The position numbers were made by a program, and so were the translations under genes. A DNA stretch of 64,000 nt from Blastococcus colisei (GTDB lineage Bacteria > Actinomycetota > Actinomycetes > Mycobacteriales > Geodermatophilaceae): assembly GCF_006717095.1 (NCBI RefSeq), contig NZ_VFQE01000001.1, forward strand, positions 1,178,001 through 1,242,000, read 5' to 3'. Positions 23,130 to 32,369 of the stretch are shown here, piece after piece. Each line of letters opens with the position of its first letter. The first letter of the stretch is position 1. The notes below the pieces were generated by a model. The model did no database searches. It was not told the DNA's origin and saw only the letters and a program-made list of their open reading frames with translations.

Positions 23130-24653
23130 GTGAGCAGCGACGTCACCACCATGACGGTGAGCGAACTGCAGAGCGCGCTGCGGGACGGCGCCACGGCCGC
23201 CGGCATCACCCAGGCGTACCTGGACCGCATCGCGGCCGACGACGACGCCCTCGGCTCCTACCTGCACGTCGACCCGGAGGCGGCGCTCGAGCGTGCCGCC
23301 GCGATCGACGGCGCCGGCACCGCCGGCACCGGCCTCGCCGGCATCCCGGTGGCGCTCAAGGACGTCGTCGTCACCGAGGGCGTCCCGACCACCAGCGGCT
23401 CGAAGATCCTCGACGGCTGGAAGCCCCCCTACGACGCCACGGTCGCCGCGCGCCTCAAGGCTGCCGACACCGTGCTCCTCGGCAAGACCAACATGGACGA
23501 GTTCGCGATGGGCTCCTCCACGGAGAACTCGGCCTACCGCGTCACCCGCAACCCCTGGAACCCCGAGCGGATCCCGGGCGGGTCCTCCGGCGGCTCGTCC
23601 GCGGCGGTCGCCGCGGGTATGGCCCCGTGGGCGATCGGCACCGACACCGGTGGCTCGATCCGCCAGCCCGCGGCCCTCACTGGCCTGGTCGGCCACAAGC
23701 CGACCTACGGGTCGGTCTCCCGCTACGGCCTCATCGCCTTCTCCTCGAGCCTGGACCAGGCCGGCCCGATGGCCCGCACGGTCCTGGACGCCGCGCTGCT
23801 CCACGAGGCGATCGGCGGGCACGACCCGCTGGACTCCACGAGCATCGACGCCCCCATGCCCGTGCTCGCCGAGTGCGCGCGTCGAGGTGCGGAAGGCGAC
23901 CTCTCCGGCCTGAAGGTCGGGGTCGTCCGCGAGCTGGGCGGCGAGGGACACACCGACGGCTACGAGGACGGCGTCCTCGCCCGCGTCGCGGAGGCCGTCG
24001 CGCTGCTGGAGAGCATGGGCGCCGAGGTGCGCGAGGTGTCCTGCCCCGCGTTCGACCTGGCGCTGCCCGCCTACTACCTCATCGCCCCGAGCGAGGCGTC
24101 GTCCAACCTGTCCCGGTTCGACGGCGTCCGCTACGGCCTACGGGTGGGGGACGACGGGAACCGCGACCTCGACGAGGTCATGGCGCTCACCCGCGAGCAA
24201 GGGTTCGGCGCGGAGGTGAAGCGGCGGATCATCCTGGGGACGTACGCGCTCTCCAGCGGCTACTACGAGGCGTACTACGGCCAGGCGCAGAAGGTGCGGA
24301 CGCTGATCAGCCGGGACTTCTCGGCCGGGTTCGCGGACGTGGACGTCCTCGTCAGCCCCACCACGCCGACCGTGGCGTTCCCGCTCGGTTCCCGCGTCGA
24401 CGACCCGGTCGCCATGTACGCCGCGGACCTCTGCACCCTGCCGGCCAGCCTGGCCGGGGTGCCGGCCATCTCGGTGCCCTGCGGGCTGTCCGACGGCCTG
24501 CCCGTCGGTTTGCAGATCATGGCCCCGGCGCTCGCCGACGACCGCTGCTACCAGGTGGCCGCCGCGCTGGAGGCCGCGCAGGACGCCGCCCGCGGGTCGC
24601 GCTTCCTCGACCAGCTGTCCCGCCGGGACGCCCAGCCGGTGGGTGGCGCATGA
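23130..24653 (+). CDS. gatA: Glu-tRNA(Gln) amidotransferase subunit A
   Basis: The 507-residue amidase hydrolyses glutamine and passes ammonia to GatB. The Ser-cisSer-Lys triad is intact: K77 in VALKDVV, the serines of [14 protein letters not shown], and the nucleophile in [12 protein letters not shown]. The GTG at 23130 is set by AGGAGG four bases upstream; reading further 5' would translate the repeat. The stop overlaps the start of the next small gene (ATGA). Confidence 0.96.
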   Translation: MSSDVTTMTVSELQSALRDGATAAGITQAYLDRIAADDDALGSYLHVDPEAALERAAAIDGAGTAGTGLAGIPVALKDVVVTEGVPTTSGSKILDGWKPPYDATVAARLKAADTVLLGKTNMDEFAMGSSTENSAYRVTRNPWNPERIPGGSSGGSSAAVAAGMAPWAIGTDTGGSIRQPAALTGLVGHKPTYGSVSRYGLIAFSSSLDQAGPMARTVLDAALLHEAIGGHDPLDSTSIDAPMPVLAECARRGAEGDLSGLKVGVVRELGGEGHTDGYEDGVLARVAEAVALLESMGAEVREVSCPAFDLALPAYYLIAPSEASSNLSRFDGVRYGLRVGDDGNRDLDEVMALTREQGFGAEVKRRIILGTYALSSGYYEAYYGQAQKVRTLISRDFSAGFADVDVLVSPTTPTVAFPLGSRVDDPVAMYAADLCTLPASLAGVPAISVPCGLSDGLPVGLQIMAPALADDRCYQVAAALEAAQDAARGSRFLDQLSRRDAQPVGGA

Positions 24654-24844
24654 ACGGCGCTCTCAAGGCAGCCTGGGCGCTCACCGCCTTCGTGATCCTG
24701 GCCGGGATCGTCGGCTGGATCGTCACCGACCGCGCCGTCTTCGCCGTCTTCATCGTCCTGGGCGTCGTGACGGCGGCGGGTGCGCTGCTGGCCCTCCGTC
24801 CCGCCTCGGACCGTCCCGCCCGCAAGGAGGGCCCCACGTCGTGA
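24650..24844 (+). CDS. Small two-helix membrane protein between gatA and gatB
   Basis: A 64-residue protein starting [14 protein letters not shown]. It has two predicted membrane helices (about 6-25 and 29-49) joined by a short polar turn, and a basic C-terminal tail. Its start overlaps the gatA stop (ATGA) and its stop overlaps the gatB start (GTGA), so all three are translationally coupled. I do not recognise the family. In M. tuberculosis this slot holds pfkA instead, so any link to tRNA amidation is only positional. Confidence 0.75.
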   Translation: MNGALKAAWALTAFVILAGIVGWIVTDRAVFAVFIVLGVVTAAGALLALRPASDRPARKEGPTS

Positions 24845-26343
24845 GCACCGACACGCTGGTCGACTTCGACGAGGTCCTCACCCGCTACGAACCGGTGATC
24901 GGCCTTGAGACCCACGTCGAGCTGGGCACCGCCTCGAAGATGTTCTGCGGCTGCTCGACGACGTTCGGGGCAGAGCCCAACACCCAGACCTGCCCGACCT
25001 GCCTGGGCCTGCCCGGCTCGCTGCCGGTGGCGAACGCGATGGCGATCGAGTCGACCATCCGCATCGGCCTGGCGCTCGGCTGCCGGATCGCCACCTGGTG
25101 CCGCTTCGCCCGGAAGAACTACTTCTATCCGGACATCCCCAAGGGCTTCCAGACCACGCAGTACGACGAGCCGCTGTGCACCGCCGGGCACCTCGACGTC
25201 GAGGTCGACGGCGAGACGTACCGCGTGGAGATCGAGCGGGTGCACCTGGAGGAGGACACCGGCAAGAACCTGCACGTCGGTGGCTCCACCGGCCGGATCC
25301 ACGGCGCCGACCACTCGCTGATCGACTACAACCGCGCGGGCATCCCTCTGGTGGAGATCGTCACCCGGCCGATCCCGGGAGCCGGGGCCAAGGCTCCCGA
25401 GGTGGCCAAGGCCTACGTCACCGAACTCCGCGAGATCCTGCTGGCGCTCGGCGTCTCCGAGGTCCGCATGGAGCAGGGCAACCTGCGCTGCGACGTGAAC
25501 ACCTCCCTCGCGCCGATCGGCAGCCTGGAGTGGGGCACCCGCACGGAGACCAAGAACGTGAACTCGCTGCGGTCGGTGGAGCGCGCCGTCCGCTTCGAGA
25601 TGCGCCGTCAGGCCGCCGTGCTGGACACCGACGGCCGGGTGCTCCAGGAGACCCGGCACTTCCACGAGGACACCGGGACCACCTCACCGGGGCGCAGCAA
25701 GGAGGAGGCGACCGACTACCGGTACTTCCCCGAGCCCGACCTCGTGCCGGTCGCGCCCGACGAGGAGTGGGTCGGCAAGCTCGCCGCCACGCTGCCCGAG
25801 CTGCCCGCCGCCCGCCGGGCGCGGCTGTCCGAGGAGTGGGGGATCTCCCCGACCGAGATGGCCTGGCTGGTCAACGCCGGCGCCGTCGAGCTGGTCAGCG
25901 ACACCGTCGCCGCCGGGGCGTCGCCGTCCGACGCCCGGAAGTGGTGGCTGGGCGAGCTGGCCCGCCGCGCCAACGACGCCGGCGTCGAGCTGGCCGCGCT
26001 GGCCGTCACGCCGACGCAGGTGGCCCAGCTGATCGGGCTGATCTCCGCCGGCACGATCAACGACCAGCTGGCGCGGCAGGCCCTCGACGGCGTGCTGGCC
26101 GGGGAGGGCGACCCGGCCGCGGTCGTCGAAGCCCGTGGGCTGGCCGTGCTGGGCGAGTCCGACGAGCTCGTCGCTGCCGTGGACGCCGCCATCGAGGCCA
26201 ACCCCGACGTCGCCGAGAAGGTCCGGGGCGGCAAGGTGCAGGCCATCGGCGCGCTCGTGGGGGCGGTCATGAAGACCACCCGCGGCAAGGCCGACGCCGC
26301 CACGGTCAAGCGCATGCTCGAGGAGCGCCTCAGCGTTTCGTGA
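24841..26343 (+). CDS. gatB: Asp/Glu-tRNA amidotransferase subunit B
   Basis: The 500-residue GatB phosphorylates and amidates Glu-tRNA(Gln). Conserved features are [18 protein letters not shown], the zinc cysteines completed by [13 protein letters not shown], the [11 protein letters not shown] kinase loop, and the C-terminal YqeY-type tRNA-binding domain ending in a helix with [16 protein letters not shown]. The GTG at 24841 has AAGGAGG upstream and overlaps the preceding stop. With gltX and the tRNA-Gln gene in the window, it implies indirect Gln-tRNA formation. Confidence 0.96.
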   Translation: MSTDTLVDFDEVLTRYEPVIGLETHVELGTASKMFCGCSTTFGAEPNTQTCPTCLGLPGSLPVANAMAIESTIRIGLALGCRIATWCRFARKNYFYPDIPKGFQTTQYDEPLCTAGHLDVEVDGETYRVEIERVHLEEDTGKNLHVGGSTGRIHGADHSLIDYNRAGIPLVEIVTRPIPGAGAKAPEVAKAYVTELREILLALGVSEVRMEQGNLRCDVNTSLAPIGSLEWGTRTETKNVNSLRSVERAVRFEMRRQAAVLDTDGRVLQETRHFHEDTGTTSPGRSKEEATDYRYFPEPDLVPVAPDEEWVGKLAATLPELPAARRARLSEEWGISPTEMAWLVNAGAVELVSDTVAAGASPSDARKWWLGELARRANDAGVELAALAVTPTQVAQLIGLISAGTINDQLARQALDGVLAGEGDPAAVVEARGLAVLGESDELVAAVDAAIEANPDVAEKVRGGKVQAIGALVGAVMKTTRGKADAATVKRMLEERLSVS

Positions 26344-26365
26344 TCCGTCCGTCCCACACGGGACC

Positions 26366-27492
26366 TCAGCGCCGCGCGGCTACGCCAGCAGGTCGAGGCT
26401 TTTCTGCGGTGCGATCCAGGTCCGAGTCGCTGGTGAAGTAGTGGGGCGCGAAGCGCAGGCCGTCGCCGCGCGGGGAGCAGCGGACTCCCTGCGACAGCAG
26501 TCGTTCGTACAGGATCTGGTGCGGGATGGCCGGGCTGCTGGTGATCACGATGCCCGAGCGCCGGTCGTCCCGATCAGGGAGGTGGACGGTCATCCCGGCC
26601 TCCTCCAGCAGTGCCGCGAGTCGGGCGGCACGGTCGAGGACCCGTTCCTCGACCCGCTGGCGGCCCAGTTCGTGCAGGAGGTCGACGGTGGCACCGAGCC
26701 CGGCGATGCCGGCGCTGTTCTCGGTGCCGGACTCGAACCGGCGGCCGTCGTGGGCGAGCACCGGTTCGTGGTCGAAGGCGAACGGGTCCTCGACGCTGAG
26801 CCAGCCGACGGTGGACGGGGCGAGCCGCTCCATGGCCCGGGCCGACAAGTGGGTGAAGCCGATCCCGAAGGGGCCCAGCATCCACTTGTGCGCGCTGACC
26901 GCGAGAACGTCGATCCCGTGGAGTCCGGCGTCGACGGTGACGGCGCCGACGGCCTGGGTGCCGTCGACGACGAACAGCACGTCACCGTTCTGGCAGGTAG
27001 TCCGGAGCGCGGCTAGGTCGTAGCCGTGGCGAGGAGTACTGCACTGCGCTGATCGCCAGGATCCTCGTGCGGGCGTCGAGGGCGGCCACGATGTCGTCGA
27101 CCGGGGCGTGGCCGTCCGTCACGGCGACCTCGCGGACCCTGCACGCCGCGCCGCCGCAGCTGCAGCCACGGGTAGAAGTTGCTGGGGAACTCCCCGGCGG
27201 GGACGACCACGTTGTCGCCGTCGCGCCAGTCCAGACCGTTGGTCACGGTGGCCAGTCCCGTGCTGGTGTTCTGGGTGAATGCGATCCGGCCGGCTTGGCC
27301 ACCGACCAGACGGGCGACGGAGGCACGGACGTGGCCGGCGTGCTCGCGCCAGCTCGGTGCGGCCGCGATTCCGAGCTGTTGGTGCTCGGATAGCACGGCG
27401 GTCATGGCGTCCCGGACTCGGGTCGAGATCAGGCCGACGGCCGCGGAGTCGAGGTAGGTCACGCCCGCCGTGCCGGGGTAGAGCGTCCTCAC
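26366..27492 (-). pseudogene. Broken class-V aminotransferase / cysteine desulfurase-like gene
   Basis: The N-terminal part (27492 down to about 27150) encodes TLYPGTAGVTYLDSAAVGL and FTQNTSTGLATVTNG. The C-terminal part (26980-26366) encodes FVVDGTQAVGAVTVD, the PLP-lysine motif SAHKWMLGPFGIG and a normal end. Between them the reading frame shifts twice: near 27141-27160 in a run of CGG/CGC triplets, and near 27023-27036. Between the shifts the coding sense continues in another frame (REVAVTDGHAPVDDIVAALDA, then the PLP-Asp region). As read, it cannot make one protein, unless the shifts are sequencing errors. This makes it a recent pseudogene or an assembly artefact. Confidence 0.8.
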
Positions 27493-27827
27493 CTCGTTCC
27501 AGGTCAGGGACGGCCGATCGCCTCGCGGGATGACCAGGACCCAGAACGTACGTGGGCTCCCGCGTGCTGTCCCTGACGCGTCTGCGGCCCGAACGTTGCT
27601 GGGCGGGACGGACCGCGACCTCGGCGTCGGTCCGCGCCGCGACCGGAACCATGCTCAGCAGCGTGGGCCTGGCCACCACACCGGCCGGCAGGAGATCGAC
27701 CCACCAGGGCGCGACGTCGTGATGGGGACTCTCAGGTCAACGACGACAAGCCGAGCCTGAGCGCAGGTGTCGCCGGCCCGTGGCCGGGATGTACGTCCGG
27801 GCTGAACGGCACCGAAACTGTCGGTGG
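27493..27827. other. Gap without a recognisable gene
   Basis: This stretch lies between the broken aminotransferase and the SOS box of the HNH gene. Short open frames exist, but none has a ribosome site or a protein I recognise. The aminotransferase frame stays open for about 15 codons upstream of 27492 but lacks a start codon, so the gene may once have begun further upstream. Confidence 0.5.
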
Positions 27828-27843
27828 TCGCACGTATGTTCGA
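27828..27843. promoter_or_regulatory. SOS (LexA) box overlapping a leaderless -10
   Basis: TCGCACGTATGTTCGA matches the mycobacterial/actinobacterial SOS consensus TCGAAC-N4-GTTCGA at all but one position. The -10-like TATGTT (27835-27840) lies inside it, six bases before the GTG at 27847. LexA bound here would block the promoter directly. M. tuberculosis relatives of the downstream gene family (13E12) are among its known LexA targets. Confidence 0.75.
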
Positions 27844-27846
27844 CTC

Positions 27847-29520
27847 GTGCAGCGGACGGCGGGTACCTCCAGGGTGGAGGCCTTGGTGGATGACTGGCTG
27901 CGGGCCCAGCCGGAGTCCGGGTCGCGGCTGCCCGTGTCGTGGCTGGATGACGAGGACGTCGCCGCCGAGCTGGGGCGGATCCAGCGCAACCGGGCGCGGG
28001 ACGCTGCCCGGGAGGCGGATCTGATCCTGCGGCTGGCCGAACTACGTCCCGACGCCGACGATCCGCCCGCGGGGACGCCGGGTGCCCGCAGCCGGACGTG
28101 GCGGAAGACCGATCCGGAGTTTCCCGGGGTGAGTGAGTTCTTTCCCGACGAGGTGGCCCACGCGATCAATCTGGGCCGGGGCACCGCCGCCTTCCGGGCC
28201 CGGCGGGCCTACACGTGGCAACAGAAACTGCCGGCCACGTTCGCCGCGCTGCGCCGCGGGGAGATCGACGAACGCCGGGCCGGGGTGCTCGCCGACGCGC
28301 TGCAGCACACCACGCCGGAGCTGGCCGGTGCGGTGGAGGCGGCGCTGCTCCCGGAGGCGGGCGATCTGTCGCCGGCCCGGCTGCGGTCGCGGGCGCTGGA
28401 GCTGCTGGCCGAACTGGACGCCACCGCGATCGACGAGCGCCACGAGGAGGCCAAGCAGGCCGCCGACGTGCGCGCCTACGACACCGGCGACGGCATGGCG
28501 ACCCTGGCCGGGGACATGACGGCCGAGGAGGCGGCGGCCTGCTACGACGTGATCGACCAGCTGGCGAGGATGGCCAAGGCCGACGGTGATCCGCGGCCGA
28601 TCGGGCAGATCCGGGCCGCGATCCACGCGATGCTCATCCTGCGGCCGGCCGACCACGGCCTGCCCGGCGTCACGGTCAATCTGGCCGTCAGCGCCACCCT
28701 CGAGGGGCTGGAGGGCGCGACCACACGCGGCGGGACCCGGGGCGGCGAGGTCAACGGGTTCGCGATCACCGCCGCTCACCTGCGTGATCTGCTCCGCCGC
28801 GTCGGCGCCCTCGGCCTGACCACCCCCGAGGGCGGGTCGCTGACGTTCGCGCTCACCGACGAGCACGGGCGACTGCTGGCCACCGTCACCGCCGCCGAGC
28901 TGGCTCGCCTGGCGGCGAAGGGCTGCCCCGACCACCCCGACACGCCGCCGGCGGCCCAGCAGCCGCAGGCCGACAACCCGGACGCCGACGACTGCGATAT
29001 CGAGCAGCCCGACGAGGTGCAGCCTGAGCAGACGCATCCGCAAGCTGAGCACTCGGAAGCTGAGCACCCGGAAGCTGAGCATCCGGAGGCGGGGCGTTCT
29101 GACACCGACGGGACCGACGCCGATGCGGCCGATGTGGGGTGCAGCTGCCCGGTGGCCGGCATGCCCCCGCCGACCGACGGCTACGAGCCGACGGCCGCCC
29201 AGCGTCGGTTCGTGAAGACCCGGGATCGCCGGTGCCGCATGCCCAACTGCGGGCAGCGGGCCGGCTGGGCCGACCTCGACCACGTGGTCCCGCACGCCCA
29301 GGGCGGGCCCACGACGTGCACGAACTTGTGCTGTGCCTGCCGCTCCCATCACCGGTTGAAGACCTTCGCCCGCGGCTGGGTCTTCCGCATGGACCCCGAC
29401 GGCACCCTGCACGTCACCAGCCCGTCCGGGATCACCCGCACCACCCGGCCACCCGGCCTGCGGCCACCGGAACCCGAACCACCGCCGTACGACCCGGCGG
29501 ACGACCCTCCACCCTTCTGA
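27847..29520 (+). CDS. DUF222 (13E12-family) protein with C-terminal HNH nuclease domain
   Basis: A 557-residue member of the actinobacterial 13E12/DUF222 family. The helical DUF222 region spans about residues 30-330. An acidic linker (about 365-430) contains a short repeat built from EAEHP. The HNH domain (about 445-500) shows CRMPNCG, DLDHVVPHAQGGPT and C-x-x-C with HHRLK, so metal and catalytic residues are present. The family is usually multicopy and its exact job is unclear. The GTG at 27847 fits a leaderless, SOS-controlled transcript; there is no ribosome site. Confidence 0.88.
   Translation: MQRTAGTSRVEALVDDWLRAQPESGSRLPVSWLDDEDVAAELGRIQRNRARDAAREADLILRLAELRPDADDPPAGTPGARSRTWRKTDPEFPGVSEFFPDEVAHAINLGRGTAAFRARRAYTWQQKLPATFAALRRGEIDERRAGVLADALQHTTPELAGAVEAALLPEAGDLSPARLRSRALELLAELDATAIDERHEEAKQAADVRAYDTGDGMATLAGDMTAEEAAACYDVIDQLARMAKADGDPRPIGQIRAAIHAMLILRPADHGLPGVTVNLAVSATLEGLEGATTRGGTRGGEVNGFAITAAHLRDLLRRVGALGLTTPEGGSLTFALTDEHGRLLATVTAAELARLAAKGCPDHPDTPPAAQQPQADNPDADDCDIEQPDEVQPEQTHPQAEHSEAEHPEAEHPEAGRSDTDGTDADAADVGCSCPVAGMPPPTDGYEPTAAQRRFVKTRDRRCRMPNCGQRAGWADLDHVVPHAQGGPTTCTNLCCACRSHHRLKTFARGWVFRMDPDGTLHVTSPSGITRTTRPPGLRPPEPEPPPYDPADDPPPF
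29026..29085 (+). repeat. 15-bp tandem repeat in the HNH gene linker
   Basis: Three close copies of a 15-base unit (such as GAAGCTGAGCACCCG) at 29041-29085 follow a degenerate fourth at 29026-29040. They encode repeated (E/Q)AEH(P/S) units. Because the unit is a multiple of three, copy number can change without a frameshift. Confidence 0.7.
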
Positions 29521-29603
29521 CCGCCGGGGGACGGCGCATGTCGACTCGACCACAAGTCGACGAGCCGACAAGCGCCGCCCCGGCTACCGATGGCCGCGTG
29601 CCC

Positions 29604-29927
29604 CCGCAGGGCTGCCGATCAGCGCTCCAGCTCGGCGAAGGTGTCAGTCACCCAGTCGGCGATGAACGTAAGGTGTCAGTCACCCAGTCGGCGATGAACG
29701 TGATGACGTAGGACAGGTGATCCAGGCCGATGTGCTCGGTCGCGCCCTCCTCCGGCGTGAACACGCGCAGCTCCCGCTGGGGGCTGTTGACCGCCTGCTC
29801 GTAGCACCGGGTGCGCGTACTCCAGCGGGATCTGCCGGTCGTCGGCCCCGTGGGCGATCAGGAATGGCACGGTGATCTTCGACAACGCCGTGACCGGACC
29901 CGAAGGATCAAGCGGTGACCGTGTCAT
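29604..29927 (-). pseudogene. Remnant of an alpha/beta hydrolase 3' end
   Basis: The reverse strand encodes VTALSKITVPFLIAHGADDRQIPLEYAHPV, with the typical G-x-x-D catalytic-Asp region. After a frame change near 29820 it continues YEQAVNSPQRELRVFTPEEG, then HIGLDHLSYVITFIADWVTD, where the His region is expected. A perfect 32-bp tandem duplication (29638-29701) then breaks the last codons; without it the gene would end DTFAELER. The 5' half of the gene is missing. It is clearly non-functional as read. Confidence 0.75.
29638..29701. repeat. Perfect 32-bp tandem duplication
   Basis: 29638-29669 and 29670-29701 are identical (AAGGTGTCAGTCACC through ATGAACGT). Thirty-two is not a multiple of three, so the duplication shifts the hydrolase frame. 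Confidence 0.95.
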
Positions 29928-30194
29928 CCGCCGGCCACACGCCGGGCGACCTCAACGACATGGCGAGGCGGTCGAACAGCACGAGCTGCTCGACCGCGTG
30001 CTCCCCGGGCCGCTGCTGACCATGCCGACATTGCTGGAACACGAAGTCCGCTGGACCACGAGGAGTACGGACCGCAAGCCTGACTACACCAGCCCCGCTG
30101 CCGCAGAGATGCCCTCGGATCAGTTGTTGTGACCCCCGCTTTCAGGCGGTGAGTCGGCCGAGCAGTAGCGGCTGAGGTCAGCGGCGCGCGTGGC
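29928..30194. other. Gap without a recognisable gene
   Basis: A forward open frame covers 29872-30132, but it has no ribosome site and no recognisable protein. Its 5' part is antisense to the hydrolase remnant. I treat this as decayed sequence between the remnant and the LppZ-like gene. Confidence 0.4.
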
Positions 30195-31373
30195 TCAGAG
30201 CGGCGACGTACCGGCTGCGGACGGCGGCAGGATCCGGAGTACCCGGTCGTCCTCCTCGACCGGCGTGCCGATGCCGTCGCGGTTGGACGTGGTGATCCAG
30301 AGCGCGCCCTCGGCGTCCAGGACGACGGTGCGCAGCCGCCCGTACTGGCCACCGAGGAACTCCTCCGGGTCGCCCACCACCGCACCGGTGCCGTCGAGGG
30401 TGTACGCGTGGACCCGCTGGCCGTCCAGCGCGCCGACGAAGACCGCGTTGCCCGCCGCGGCACAGCCGCCCGGTCCGCCCTCCTCGGCGGGGATCTCGAT
30501 CAGCGGAGGCAGGACGGAGTAGTCGCCTCCCTCGGCGACCCGGTCCACCGCGTCCGGGCCCACCGCGGCGTCGTCGGTGGCGTAGAGGGTCGCCGTCGGG
30601 GCGCCCTCGCCGCCGGGCGCTCCCACCTCGCCGGGCTCCAGTGACTGGCACAACGCCGTCACGTCGCGGTGGCCGGTGCTGTGGACGGGGCCGGCGCCCA
30701 CCGCACCTCCGAAGACGTCGATGTGCAGCACCTTCCCCGCCAGCGAGGTCGGATCCTGGGCCAGCGCCGGGTCGCCGACGTCGCCGGTGCCGACGAAGAG
30801 GGTCCCGTCGGGGGCGAAGAGCAGGCCACCGCCGTTGTGGGTCTCGCCCCTCGGGATACCGGTGAGCACGGGGTTCGGCGTCCCGCCGAGCGGAAAGCGC
30901 ACCACCCGGTTGTCGGTGGCGGTCGACACGTAGGCGTAGAACAGGCCGTCCTCGAGGAACGTCGGGGAGATCGCCAGCCCGAGCAGGCCTCCGTCGCCGG
31001 CGGTGTCGATGCCCGGCACCGTCATGAGCTCGCGGGCGGGGGAGCGGTCGGCGAACACCTGCAGCAGCCGGCCGGTGTCGCGCTCGCCGACGACCGCGCT
31101 CCCGTCGGGCAGCAGGACCAACCCGGTCGGGACGGCGAGCCCGGACGCGACCACGTTCGGGTCCCCGGCCTCCTCGCCGGACCCGGGCTGCGCGGGATCG
31201 CCCGGGATCGGGGCGCTCGACGACGGCGGCCCCACCTGCGGCGGCGGGCCCTCGGGCAACGGGCGGAAGGGCCCGCTGGGCTGGTAGCCGTCGTCCCCGC
31301 ACCCGGACAGGACGACGGCGGTGAGGACCGCGGCGAGCAGCCGCGAGATCCGTGTGCCCGCCCGTCGTCCCAC
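30195..31373 (-). CDS. LppZ-like lipoprotein, glucose/sorbosone dehydrogenase (PQQ beta-propeller) family
   Basis: A 392-residue exported lipoprotein with an RRAGTRISRLL basic start and the lipobox VVLSGC near residue 22. A six-bladed propeller follows, with GLAVPTGLVLLPDGSAVVGERD, GGLLGLAISPTF, HNGGGLLFAPDGTLFVGTGD and LWITTSNRDG blades. These match the glucose/sorbosone dehydrogenase family, including M. tuberculosis LppZ in the same neighbourhood. Substrate and cofactor are not proven. GTG 31373 is chosen because TACTGT (31381-31386, reverse) lies seven bases upstream; GTG 31382 would add three residues. Confidence 0.87.
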   Translation of the reverse strand: MGRRAGTRISRLLAAVLTAVVLSGCGDDGYQPSGPFRPLPEGPPPQVGPPSSSAPIPGDPAQPGSGEEAGDPNVVASGLAVPTGLVLLPDGSAVVGERDTGRLLQVFADRSPARELMTVPGIDTAGDGGLLGLAISPTFLEDGLFYAYVSTATDNRVVRFPLGGTPNPVLTGIPRGETHNGGGLLFAPDGTLFVGTGDVGDPALAQDPTSLAGKVLHIDVFGGAVGAGPVHSTGHRDVTALCQSLEPGEVGAPGGEGAPTATLYATDDAAVGPDAVDRVAEGGDYSVLPPLIEIPAEEGGPGGCAAAGNAVFVGALDGQRVHAYTLDGTGAVVGDPEEFLGGQYGRLRTVVLDAEGALWITTSNRDGIGTPVEEDDRVLRILPPSAAGTSPL

Positions 31374-31409
31374 GCGGATCACAGTACGTGCGCCGGACGG
31401 CCCGCCGCC

Positions 31410-31415
31410 TAGAGT
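31410..31415 (+). promoter_or_regulatory. Putative -10 box, leaderless hydroxyacid dehydrogenase
   Basis: TAGAGT lies six bases before the GTG at 31422. The divergent TACTGT for the LppZ-like gene lies 24 bases away, so two promoters share this 48-base gap. Confidence 0.5.
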
Positions 31416-31421
31416 CCGGAC

Positions 31422-32369
31422 GTGCCGAAGCTGCCCCTGGAACCCGACGAGACCCTGCACGTGCTCGTTCCCTCCCGCGCCATCGGGGCGGCCGTGGAGT
31501 CGCTCTCGCCCCGCGTCCGTGCCCACCGCATCGATCCCGACGACGGTCCGCCGGCAGGGGATGCCGCGCTCGCCCGGGTCTGGGTGCCGCGCTCCGCCGG
31601 CGCGACGCTGCCGACCGACGGCTTCTTCGCGGGGCTGCCTCACCTCGGGCTCGTGCAGCTGCTCACGGCGGGTGCGGAGAACTTCGCCGGCCGGCTCCCC
31701 GACGGAGTGCTGCTGTGCAACGCCCGCGGGGCGCACACCCCGTCGACGGCGGAGTGGGCGGTCACCGCGATGCTGGCCGCCCAGCGGGGTATCCCGTTCT
31801 TCGTCCGCGAGCAGGACGGCGGGCGCTGGTCCTTCGGCACCCACCGGTCGATGGTCGGCGCCCGGGTCCTGGTGGTGGGCGCCGGTGACATCGGCCGGGC
31901 GATCGGTCGGATGCTGGCCGGGTTCGACGTCGACCTGACCTACGTCGCGCGGACCGCCCGGGACGGGGTGCGGGCCATCGACGAGCTTCCCGAGCTCCTG
32001 CCGCACGCCGACGTCGTCGTCCTCATCGTGCCCGTCACGCCGGAGACCCGAGGCATGGTGGACGCCGGCTTCCTCGCCGCGATGGCCGACGGTGCGCTGC
32101 TGGTCAACGCCGCCCGGGGCGTGGTCGTCGACACCGACGCCCTCCTCGCCGAGCTCACCCGGGGCAGGCTCCGTGCGGCCCTGGACGTGACGGATCCGGA
32201 GCCGCTGCCCCCGGGGCATCCGCTGTGGTCCGCGCCGGGGCTGCTGCTCACGCCGCACGTCGGGGGCGCCGTGCCGGAGACCGACGCCCGGGCTGCCGCC
32301 GCGGTCACCGAGCAGATCGCCCGGATCCTCGCCGGCGAGGACCTCGCGAGCGTCGTCGACAGCTACTGA
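31422..32369 (+). CDS. D-isomer-specific 2-hydroxyacid dehydrogenase
   Basis: A 315-residue NAD(P)-dependent oxidoreductase. The nucleotide-binding loop is VLVVGAGDIGRAIG (about 148-161), followed by LLVNAARGVVVD (catalytic Arg region), DVTDPEPLPPGHPL (catalytic Glu) and TPHVGGAVPE (catalytic His). It lacks the C-terminal domains of SerA. Its substrate cannot be told from sequence; glyoxylate/hydroxypyruvate-type acids are typical. It runs divergent to the lipoprotein gene and convergent with the PH-domain gene. Confidence 0.87.
   Translation: MPKLPLEPDETLHVLVPSRAIGAAVESLSPRVRAHRIDPDDGPPAGDAALARVWVPRSAGATLPTDGFFAGLPHLGLVQLLTAGAENFAGRLPDGVLLCNARGAHTPSTAEWAVTAMLAAQRGIPFFVREQDGGRWSFGTHRSMVGARVLVVGAGDIGRAIGRMLAGFDVDLTYVARTARDGVRAIDELPELLPHADVVVLIVPVTPETRGMVDAGFLAAMADGALLVNAARGVVVDTDALLAELTRGRLRAALDVTDPEPLPPGHPLWSAPGLLLTPHVGGAVPETDARAAAAVTEQIARILAGEDLASVVDSY

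Noticed and set aside
27504-27704. Reverse 66-codon frame upstream of the broken aminotransferase
   Set aside because: No start signal and shadow-like composition; no homologous protein recognised.
29872-30132. Forward 86-codon frame downstream of the HNH gene
   Set aside because: No ribosome site, no known protein, and it is partly antisense to the hydrolase remnant. Kept only as a gap.
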